A stretch of 7,476 bases of DNA from Syntrophomonadaceae bacterium (GTDB lineage: Bacteria > Bacillota > Dethiobacteria > SKNC01). Position 1 is the first letter of the stretch; each line of letters begins with the position of its first letter. The translations under genes and the position numbers were made by a program. Of this stretch, positions 1 to 5,837 are shown piece after piece. Below the pieces are notes generated by a model. That model had not been told where the DNA came from, made no database searches, and was given only the letters and a program-made list of their open reading frames with translations. The DNA lies in the NCBI GenBank assembly GCA_003555415.1, contig PWHX01000080.1:1-7476 (forward strand), in the 5' to 3' direction.

Positions 1-1045
1 CCCGGGTTGCTCCTTTCCGATGCACCAAAAGCTTTACCCCGTAATGTTCCTCGAATTTGGCAATATTATGGGCTAAATCATAAACCAGTTCTAATCCAAG
101 TTTTTCCGGCAGGCAGTTAAAAGTTTTTCCAAAGGCCTCCCTTACCTCGTGGGTGATAAGCTGGCGGTTACCAAAAGCAAAATTAACAGCACAGGTCATG
201 GCTGCCAAGTAATCCCTTCCTTCTTTAGAGTCTACAGGTACACAGGCCAGTCCTTTAGAGGGGAGGTCTATATCGTATTTTTTTCCTGCTTCTAACATGT
301 TCTTGGTATAATCGTTACAGATTTGATGACCAAATCCTCTGCTGCCGGTATGTATTAAAACTGTAAGATAATCTTTTTCAAATCCGAAACAGCTGGCCAG
401 TTCTTCTTCAAAAATTTGAGAAGTAAAACCAATTTCTATAAAGTGGTTACCCCCTCCTATAGTAGCTAACTGGTTGCTCCTTTCTAAAGCTTTCCGGCTA
501 ACCTTACCCAGGTCAGCTCCCTTTAGGCAACCGTACTCTTCAATAGATTCCAGATCTTCCGGCATTCCCAAACCTCTCTTGGTCAGGGCCACAGCTCCTT
601 CTACCATAACTTCCTCGACTATTTTTCCCTTTTTTACATGTTTACTGCTCTTACCAATGCCCGTAGGAACCCTGTTTGCTATTTCCTCAATCAACCTTCT
701 AAGCACAGTTTTATCAATATCTTTTCGGTGTATATTAGTTCTTAACAGCCGAACCCCACAGTTAATATCCATACCAACAGCTCCGGCTGATACTACCCCG
801 TTTTGGACATCTGTAGCCATGATTCCTCCAATAGGCAGCCCGAATCCTGAGTGTATATCCGGCATTCCTACAACATGTTTGAAAACACCGGGAAGACATG
901 CAGCATCGGCCAGCTGTTTCAAAGAATCATCCTCTAACACTTCCTGGTAAATCATATCACTTAAATATAATATTGCTTCTACCTTCATTTTATTGTGTTT
1001 AGGAAGAACATATGTATTTTTATCTAGCTTTTTGATATGCGCCAC
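1..1045 (-). CDS. rtcB: RNA-splicing ligase RtcB (C-terminal part beyond left edge)
   Basis: GTP-dependent ligase that joins RNA 2',3'-cyclic phosphate or 3'-phosphate ends to 5'-OH ends; in bacteria it is linked to RNA repair. My own translation gives 348 codons from a GTG start and stays open to the window edge. Visible family motifs are MPDIH (61-65), the metal-binding DINCG (Asp93, Cys96), GGGNHFIEI, HTGSRGFGHQ, DLAHNIAKFE and, at the very edge, HRKGATR. These supply the expected Asp, Cys and three His manganese ligands. The HGAGR segment holding the guanylylated His is not reached, so roughly the last quarter of a ~480-residue protein is off-window. The GTG start is supported by a GGGAGG site 8 bases upstream and by close agreement of Asp93/Cys96 with the archaeal numbering (Asp95/Cys98). 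It is the last visible gene of the run, 18 bases after surE. Its link to the nucleoside genes is unexplained, and no archease gene is visible. Identity is certain; physiological target is unknown. Confidence 0.96.
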   Translation of the reverse strand, partial: MAHIKKLDKNTYVLPKHNKMKVEAILYLSDMIYQEVLEDDSLKQLADAACLPGVFKHVVGMPDIHSGFGLPIGGIMATDVQNGVVSAGAVGMDINCGVRLLRTNIHRKDIDKTVLRRLIEEIANRVPTGIGKSSKHVKKGKIVEEVMVEGAVALTKRGLGMPEDLESIEEYGCLKGADLGKVSRKALERSNQLATIGGGNHFIEIGFTSQIFEEELASCFGFEKDYLTVLIHTGSRGFGHQICNDYTKNMLEAGKKYDIDLPSKGLACVPVDSKEGRDYLAAMTCAVNFAFGNRQLITHEVREAFGKTFNCLPEKLGLELVYDLAHNIAKFEEHYGVKLLVHRKGATR

Positions 1046-1053
1046 TTTTAATT

Positions 1054-1059
1054 CCTCCC
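1054..1059 (-). promoter_or_regulatory. Ribosome binding site of rtcB
   Basis: GGGAGG on the minus strand, 8 bases before a GTG codon. It fixes the non-ATG start of rtcB; the next in-frame ATG is codon 20, too far downstream to use this site. Confidence 0.85.
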
Positions 1060-1063
1060 AAAC

Positions 1064-1828
1064 TTAAAAATCTATTTGCCAATTTTCAAGAGTTTTAATT
1101 AATTTATAATTGGTAAAGTCAAACTGTAAGGGTGTTATAGCTATTTTATTCTCCCTAATGGCTGACAGGTCAGTATTATTACCGTTATCCAGCTCTACTA
1201 CCTCCCCCACCATCCAGTAATAAGAACGCCCCCTGGGATCTACCCTTTGCTCAAATTCATTGTTATATTTTGTTGTTCCCAGCCGTGTTATAGCCACCCC
1301 TGTTATCTCTTCCCTGGTAATTCCGGGTACGTTTACGTTTAATAATGTATCTGAAGAAAGGCCTTTCTCCAAAACTAAATTAACTAACCTGCCTGCAAAG
1401 TGCGCTGCAACACTAAAGTCTGGTTTTTTCACTTCAGTTAGGGACATCGCGATAGAAGGTATACCGGATATTACCGCTTCTATTGCTGCTGAAACTGTGC
1501 CGGAGTACAACACGTCAGTTCCCAGATTAGGCCCTCTGTTAATCCCGGAAATCACAATATCAGGTCTTTCCGGCAGAATAGCTTCAACAGCCAGTTTAAC
1601 ACAATCTGACGGGGTACCGTTCACTGCCCAGGCCGGAAGGTTAGGGTTATGAAATAATTTTACCCTTTCTGCTCGAAGGGGATGGTGCATGGTAATTGCA
1701 TGGCCAACAGCACTTCGCTCCCGGTCCGGAGCTACAACGTACACTGACGCAATCTTTTGTATCGCTTTGGTTAGCTCCTGAATTCCATCCGCGAAAATAC
1801 CGTCGTCATTAGTTATCAAAACCCTCAA
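1064..1828 (-). CDS. surE: 5'/3'-nucleotidase SurE
   Basis: Metal-dependent phosphatase that releases phosphate from nucleoside 5'- and 3'-monophosphates; some family members also act on short polyphosphate. At 254 residues it has the usual family length. The N-terminal TNDDG (Asp8, Asp9), Ser39 in RERSAVGH, GTPSDCVKLA (71-80), SGINRGPNLG with Asn97, and YSGTVSAA (108-115) are the SurE signature; Asp8, Asp9, Ser39 and Asn97 are the expected metal ligands. It starts with TTG, supported by GGAGGG 7 bases upstream. It lies 32 bases after mtaD and 18 before rtcB in the same direction, so probably in the same transcript. In bacteria surE is often next to pcm, but not here. A role in turning IMP or AMP into nucleosides beside a deaminase and a phosphorylase is plausible but inferred. 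Confidence 0.96.
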   Translation of the reverse strand: MRVLITNDDGIFADGIQELTKAIQKIASVYVVAPDRERSAVGHAITMHHPLRAERVKLFHNPNLPAWAVNGTPSDCVKLAVEAILPERPDIVISGINRGPNLGTDVLYSGTVSAAIEAVISGIPSIAMSLTEVKKPDFSVAAHFAGRLVNLVLEKGLSSDTLLNVNVPGITREEITGVAITRLGTTKYNNEFEQRVDPRGRSYYWMVGEVVELDNGNNTDLSAIRENKIAITPLQFDFTNYKLIKTLENWQIDF

Positions 1829-1835
1829 AAATAAT

Positions 1836-1841
1836 CCCTCC
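1836..1841 (-). promoter_or_regulatory. Ribosome binding site of surE
   Basis: GGAGGG on the minus strand, 7 bases before a TTG codon. The residues right after that codon (RVLITNDDG) are the conserved SurE N-terminus, so the TTG is the real start. Confidence 0.85.
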
Positions 1842-1860
1842 AGCGCTTTAATATTTTAAT

Positions 1861-3171
1861 TTAAGCTTCTTTTCTTTTAATTAAATCAAAAGCTTTTTTC
1901 TCAGCGTTAAACATTACTTTTTCTTCATCCAGGCTTTTTACTTCCCTGTTTTCCATTACTATTTCTCCATTAATAATTACTGTTTCAACGTCTGAACTCT
2001 GTGCAGAATATACTATATGGGCTACCAGGTCGTGCTGCGGGTAAAAGTGCGGTTTGTCCAGATTAATTAGTATAACATCTCCTTTATATCCTTCCTTGAG
2101 CACACCAGTTTCCCCACCTAAAAATAAGCCCTCCGCACCATGCCTGGTTGCCATTTCTAAAGCTTTATAAGCAGGTATCACTGTAGGGTCATCCTTTTGA
2201 GCTTTATGAATTAATGCCGCCAACCTAGCCTCCTCCAACAAATCTAGATTGTTGTTGCTGGCAGCACCGTCGGTGCCCAAAGAGACTTCTATTCCTGCTT
2301 CAATCAAATCAGGAACCGGGGCAATACCGCTGGCCAGTTTTAAATTACTTCCGGGATTATGAGAAACCTTAACGCCTCTGTTTGCCATGATTTCAATGTC
2401 ATTTTGGCTGAGATGTACACAATGAGCAGCTATGACAGGATGTTTGAAAAATCCTAAATCCTCCATAATCTCCATTGGCGTCCTGTTATAGGCTTCCCGA
2501 CAATGCTCTATTTCAAAGGATGTTTCCGCCAAGTGTATATGTACAGGCAATTTATAGTGATCTACCTTTTTGATTACTTCCTTTAAGAAATCAGGGGGAC
2601 AGGTATAGGGAGCATGGGGCCCCAACATGGCTTTAAGTCTGCCTTCGCAGGAATTATGCCATTTAGAAATAAATTCATCCGTTTCCTTAAGGCCTTTTTC
2701 TCCCTTTCCCTCCAGACCTATTAATCCCCTGGATAAAACCGCCCGGATACCGCTTTCTCTTACAGCTTCCGCCATATCGTCCATAAAAAAATACATATCA
2801 TTAAAAGTTGAAGTCCCGGACTTAATCATTTCCAGTATGGAAAGAAGGGTCCCCCAGTAAACATCTTCTCCTGTTAAATTATCCTCTAAGGGCCAGATTT
2901 TGTTCTCCAGCCAGGTCATAAGGGGCAGATCATCTGCAAAACCTCTAAAAAGAGTCATGGCAGCATGGGTGTGGGTATTAATAAATCCCGGAAGGCAAGC
3001 ATGGCCTTTTGCATCTATGACCCTGGTATAATCTCTTTCATCAATATTATCCCTTACATTTCCTATGTAGGTAATTTTGTCTTTTTCTATAGTAATTTCG
3101 CCTTCTTGAATTTGCTTCCTGTCTTCCTCCATGGTTAAAATATGACAGTTTTTAATTCTTATCTTATTCAT
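1861..3171 (-). CDS. mtaD: 5-methylthioadenosine / S-adenosylhomocysteine deaminase
   Basis: Amidohydrolase-superfamily enzyme that deaminates 5'-methylthioadenosine (MTA), S-adenosylhomocysteine (SAH) and, in some members, 5'-deoxyadenosine, giving the inosine-type nucleoside and ammonia; cytosolic. At 436 residues it has full family length. Metal and catalytic residues are visible: THTH (His67, His69) in GFINTHTHAAMTLFRG, His213 and Glu216 in HIHLAET, His250 in AAHCVHL, and Asp301 in LGTDGAASNN. The N-terminal ~60 residues and the C-terminal ~60 form the beta-sandwich typical of the fold. The ATG start follows AGGAGG at 4 bases, a rather short spacing. The aldolase is 22 bases upstream and surE 32 bases downstream. 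Related chlorohydrolases and guanine deaminases share the fold, but the overall match and the mtnP/mtnA neighbours favour MTA/SAH deaminase. Which of the three nucleosides matters most cannot be read from sequence. Confidence 0.93.
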   Translation of the reverse strand: MNKIRIKNCHILTMEEDRKQIQEGEITIEKDKITYIGNVRDNIDERDYTRVIDAKGHACLPGFINTHTHAAMTLFRGFADDLPLMTWLENKIWPLEDNLTGEDVYWGTLLSILEMIKSGTSTFNDMYFFMDDMAEAVRESGIRAVLSRGLIGLEGKGEKGLKETDEFISKWHNSCEGRLKAMLGPHAPYTCPPDFLKEVIKKVDHYKLPVHIHLAETSFEIEHCREAYNRTPMEIMEDLGFFKHPVIAAHCVHLSQNDIEIMANRGVKVSHNPGSNLKLASGIAPVPDLIEAGIEVSLGTDGAASNNNLDLLEEARLAALIHKAQKDDPTVIPAYKALEMATRHGAEGLFLGGETGVLKEGYKGDVILINLDKPHFYPQHDLVAHIVYSAQSSDVETVIINGEIVMENREVKSLDEEKVMFNAEKKAFDLIKRKEA

Positions 3172-3193
3172 AAAACCTCCTAATATTTATCCA

Positions 3194-3838
3194 TTATTTT
3201 TGACCGTACTGTTCCAGGTAGTACCGTCTCAGTTCTTTTACATTTTTCTCCTCTATAATGTAAGGCCCTCCCAGCATGGCTGCATAAACACTTGTTTCCG
3301 CATTTTTTTCTATCAACCGACAGGTTAAAAGAACCTCTTCCAGGGAGTTGCCCACAGCAACGACACCATGGTTGGCCAAGAGCACAGCCGCATTTTCTTT
3401 AAGGAAATTAATACAGCTTGCCGCCAGCTCATCTGTTCCCGGCAAGGCATATTCTGCAACCTTTATTTTACTGCCTACAATCTGGGCAAAATCTTCAACT
3501 ACGGGGTACATTTCCTTTCTGGCTGCTGCAAAACTGGTGGCAAAAGTACTATGGGTATGAATAATGGCGGTAACATCCTCCCTATTTCTGTATATACAGC
3601 GGTGCATAGGATATTCTGAAGATACTTTCCACTTACCTTCTATCATGTTACCGTGAAAATCCATTACTATCATATCAACAAAATTTAATCTTTTATAATC
3701 CATACCACTAGGAGTTATAACTATACTATCCCTGGTTCTCATACTAACATTTCCCCAGGTTTCTACCACCAGACCTTCCTCTGCCATTTTTTTTGCAACA
3801 AAAGCTACTTTTTCTTTGGCCTTTTCAACCTCTAACAT
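3194..3838 (-). CDS. Class II aldolase, probable 5-(methylthio)ribulose-1-phosphate / 5-deoxyribulose-1-phosphate aldolase
   Basis: Zinc-dependent aldolase of the fuculose-phosphate aldolase/adducin family, 214 residues, close to the usual ~215. Zinc ligands are His94 and His96 (HTHS) and His157 (ANHG); the catalytic Glu is Glu75 in SSEYPMH. Phosphate-binding loops TWGN (27-30) and TPSG (42-45) are present. It sits 6 bases downstream of mtnA, with its AAAGGAG ribosome site inside the end of mtnA, so the two are tightly coupled. Given that neighbour, the likely reaction is cleavage of a 5-substituted ribulose-1-phosphate to dihydroxyacetone phosphate plus (methylthio)acetaldehyde or acetaldehyde, as in the DHAP shunt. 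MtnB dehydratase belongs to the same superfamily, but by eye its catalytic Glu falls on a Phe here, while the aldolase Glu is kept. True fuculose-phosphate aldolase is less likely because no fucose genes are nearby. Family certain; substrate inferred. Confidence 0.85.
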   Translation of the reverse strand: MLEVEKAKEKVAFVAKKMAEEGLVVETWGNVSMRTRDSIVITPSGMDYKRLNFVDMIVMDFHGNMIEGKWKVSSEYPMHRCIYRNREDVTAIIHTHSTFATSFAAARKEMYPVVEDFAQIVGSKIKVAEYALPGTDELAASCINFLKENAAVLLANHGVVAVGNSLEEVLLTCRLIEKNAETSVYAAMLGGPYIIEEKNVKELRRYYLEQYGQK

Positions 3839-3844
3839 AGTTTT

Positions 3845-4885
3845 TTAACTCTCCTTTAGTAGAGATTGTACTTTATTGTGATCAGGATTCTCAATAATCC
3901 CCTTTTCGGTAATTATTGCTGTTATCAAATTATGTGGAGTAATATCAAAAGAAGGGTTGAATACCTTTGATCCTTCAGGTGCAATCCTCTTTTCTAAGAT
4001 ATGAGTTACTTCTTCCCAGCTTCTTTCCTCTACAGGTATCAACTCTCCATCTGTTAAACTTAAATCAAAGGTAGAAAAAGGAGCTGCTACATAAAAAGGG
4101 ATTTTATGATAATTAGCTAAAACAGCAAGGCTATAAGTGCCTATTTTATTAGCTGTGTCTCCATTAAGGGCGATGCGGTCAGCACCCAAGACCACAACAT
4201 CAATTACACCTTTTTGCATTAGATATCCGGCCATATTATCAGTTATTAAAGTAAAAGGAATACCTTCCTCCTTTAATTCCCAGGCTGTTAAACGGGCTCC
4301 CTGTAGCACCGGGCGGGTTTCATCTACAAAAACCTCTATTTTTTTTCCCTGCTTATAGGCACTTCTAATAACACCAAGGGCTGTTCCATAGCCGGCTGTA
4401 GCAAGGGCTCCCGCGTTGCAGTGGGTTAAGACCTTGTCCTCCTTAGATATCAAAAAAGCGCCCAACTCACCTATTTTCTTATTTGCATGAATATCTTCTT
4501 TATAAATTAACAGTGCTTCCTCTTCCAAGCCCTTTACTATCTCTTTTATTTTATTATCTTTAATATTTTCAAATTTCTTTAACATTCTTTTGACAGCCCA
4601 GAACAGATTTACAGCCGTAGGCCTCGCTTCCATAAGACTTCCGGCCTTATCCTTTAGAGAAATGGAGAAATAATCCTTTGAATCACTACCATGTTCCATA
4701 GCCCCCAGCACAATACCAAAAGCAGCAGCAGCTCCAATAGCAGGAGCTCCTCTGACAGACAAATTTTTAATACATTCCTCTACTTCTTTTGAAGTTGAAC
4801 AAAGCAGGTATTCCACGGACCACGGAATTCTTCGCTGGTCTAAAATTTTTAACTGTTTATCTTCCCATATTAAAGGTCTTATCAT
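3845..4885 (-). CDS. mtnA: S-methyl-5-thioribose-1-phosphate isomerase MtnA
   Basis: Converts 5-methylthioribose-1-phosphate (and, in DHAP-shunt organisms, 5-deoxyribose-1-phosphate) to the ribulose-1-phosphate; cytosolic. At 346 residues it has normal length. RGAPAIG (45-51), the catalytic Cys156 in THCNAGALAT, GADRIALNGDTANKIGT with catalytic Asp236, and the C-terminal FNPSFDITPH are the hallmarks that separate MtnA from its eIF2B and ribose-1,5-bisphosphate isomerase relatives. The ATG start follows a modest AGGGGA site, and an in-frame TAA two codons upstream rules out a longer product. It lies 49 bases after mtnP and 6 before the aldolase. No mtnK, mtnW, mtnX or mtnD is present, so its product is probably used by the adjacent aldolase rather than by the classical oxygen-dependent salvage route. 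Confidence 0.96.
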   Translation of the reverse strand: MIRPLIWEDKQLKILDQRRIPWSVEYLLCSTSKEVEECIKNLSVRGAPAIGAAAAFGIVLGAMEHGSDSKDYFSISLKDKAGSLMEARPTAVNLFWAVKRMLKKFENIKDNKIKEIVKGLEEEALLIYKEDIHANKKIGELGAFLISKEDKVLTHCNAGALATAGYGTALGVIRSAYKQGKKIEVFVDETRPVLQGARLTAWELKEEGIPFTLITDNMAGYLMQKGVIDVVVLGADRIALNGDTANKIGTYSLAVLANYHKIPFYVAAPFSTFDLSLTDGELIPVEERSWEEVTHILEKRIAPEGSKVFNPSFDITPHNLITAIITEKGIIENPDHNKVQSLLKES

Positions 4886-4934
4886 AGTTTATTCCCCTGT
4901 TGTATTTGACAACGCAAAGCATGAGCTTATTGTT

Positions 4935-5723
4935 TTATTTGTCAACAATTATTCTGCCCGGCTTATTTTGGCAGTGACAGGTTGTTTTCCCCTGGATTAA
5001 AACAACTGCATCCATTATTAAACTTCTTATGTCAGCTATATTATTGCCCATCATCTCTAATACTTCTTCATGGGTTAAAATATCTTCAGATATGCCGGCA
5101 GCATAATTTGTAACAAAGCATATAGTAGCATAGCAAAAACCTAGCTCTCGGGCTAATACTACTTCCGGAACATTGGTCATACCCGCCAGATCTGCTCCTA
5201 AAGAACGAAACATTTTTATTTCTGCTGATGTTTCAAATCGAGGACCTTCACTGCATACATAAGTGCCTTTATTAGTAATGTCAAATTTATAATTTTTGCC
5301 TGCTTCTGCTATTATTTCTTTTAGCTGTGGACAGTACGGTTCCGTAAAATCAGTGTGGACTACTTCATTATGCTCCCCATCAAAAAAAGTTATAGGCCTT
5401 TGCCTGGTAAAATCAATGAACTGATCAATAAGAACTACTGACCCGGGTTTCATGTCTATATTCATAGATCCTACAGCAGCTGTAGAAATAATTTTTTCTA
5501 TTCCTTCCCCCTTTAAAGCCCAAATATTTGCCCGGTAATTAATTTTATGAGGAGGCAAGGAATGCTTAGACCCATGTCTTGCTAAAAAGTAAACTTCCTT
5601 GTCTTTATATTGACCGTGAAGAAAAGAAACATTTCCATAAGGAGTACTTACCTTTTTTTCCTGTGCATCCTGCATAACTTCCGGGTTATAAACTCCGGTT
5701 CCTCCGATAACTGCAATTTTCAA
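4935..5723 (-). CDS. mtnP: MtnP-family nucleoside phosphorylase, probable 6-oxopurine (methylthioinosine) type
   Basis: Phosphorolyses a 5'-modified purine nucleoside to the free base and 5-substituted ribose-1-phosphate. The 262 residues from a TTG start include KIAVIGGTGVY at the N-terminus, FLARHGSKHSLPPHKINYRAN, STAAVGS, SEGPRFETSAEI (phosphate/ribose site) and MTNVPEVVLARELG, all typical of MTA phosphorylases. At the base-recognition site (205-210) it reads TNYAAG, whereas adenine-specific MTA phosphorylases have TDYD; an Asn at this place is the 6-oxopurine feature of inosine/guanosine phosphorylases and of methylthioinosine phosphorylase. I therefore infer that it acts on the inosine-type products of the MtaD encoded in the same run. 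A C-terminal Cys-His-Cys (249-251) recalls the CxC motif of archaeal MTA phosphorylase II. TTG is chosen over the ATG at 5759 because GGGAGG lies 9 bases before it and the conserved N-terminus starts there. It is the first gene of the probable operon. Confidence 0.9.
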   Translation of the reverse strand: MKIAVIGGTGVYNPEVMQDAQEKKVSTPYGNVSFLHGQYKDKEVYFLARHGSKHSLPPHKINYRANIWALKGEGIEKIISTAAVGSMNIDMKPGSVVLIDQFIDFTRQRPITFFDGEHNEVVHTDFTEPYCPQLKEIIAEAGKNYKFDITNKGTYVCSEGPRFETSAEIKMFRSLGADLAGMTNVPEVVLARELGFCYATICFVTNYAAGISEDILTHEEVLEMMGNNIADIRSLIMDAVVLIQGKTTCHCQNKPGRIIVDK

Positions 5724-5732
5724 TACTGTAGA

Positions 5733-5738
5733 CCTCCC
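5733..5738 (-). promoter_or_regulatory. Ribosome binding site of mtnP (decides the start)
   Basis: GGGAGG on the minus strand, 9 bases before TTG at 5723. It lies inside the 12-codon extension that an ATG start at 5759 would give, and that ATG has no purine-rich site before it. Confidence 0.85.
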
Positions 5739-5748
5739 AATCCAATAA

Positions 5749-5773
5749 ATTATATACATTATAAATTATTATA
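5749..5773 (-). promoter_or_regulatory. Probable promoter region of mtnP operon: three TATAAT hexamers
   Basis: Three exact TATAAT hexamers on the minus strand at 5768-5773, 5758-5763 and 5749-5754 lie within 25 bases just upstream of the mtnP ribosome site. None has a good -35 hexamer at 16-18 bases, so which one is used, if any, is open. The run is AT-rich and such hexamers can occur by chance. The region from 5724 to 5837 is too short, and lacks the conserved helices, for a SAM riboswitch. Confidence 0.45.
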
Positions 5774-5798
5774 CTAAAATTACCTAATTAAAACATCC

Positions 5799-5815
5799 TA
5801 TTTTTATGAAAAATA
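5799..5815. repeat. Short AT-only inverted repeat between TPR gene and mtnP
   Basis: TATTTTT (5799-5805) and AAAAATA (5809-5815) are perfect inverted arms with a 3-base loop. It lies in the 114-base gap between the TPR gene and mtnP. With only A-T pairs and no T-run after it, it is too weak to be a convincing terminator; it could be an operator or chance. Confidence 0.35.
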
Positions 5816-5837
5816 TCTCCCATGTAGTTAAATTTAA

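Noticed and set aside
474..950. Open plus-strand frame of 158 codons
   Set aside because: It is antisense to rtcB, whose motifs are conserved; it is low-complexity Ser/Pro-rich with no ribosome site.
1260..1652. Open plus-strand frame of 130 codons opposite surE
   Set aside because: It is a shadow of the conserved SurE coding sequence, without a ribosome site or recognisable domain.
3348..3619. Two overlapping plus-strand frames opposite the aldolase
   Set aside because: Both are shadows of the aldolase gene, where catalytic residues are intact.
3194..3838. Annotation as MtnB dehydratase
   Set aside because: The catalytic Glu of the aldolases is kept, the MtnB Glu is not, and no later mtn genes are present.
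5799..5815. Terminator between the TPR gene and mtnP
   Set aside because: The stem is only A-T pairs and no T-run follows on the minus strand, so it is too weak.
5724..5837. SAM riboswitch (S-box) before mtnP
   Set aside because: The interval is short and AT-rich and shows none of the conserved helices or GA-rich core, nor an anti-terminator/terminator pair.
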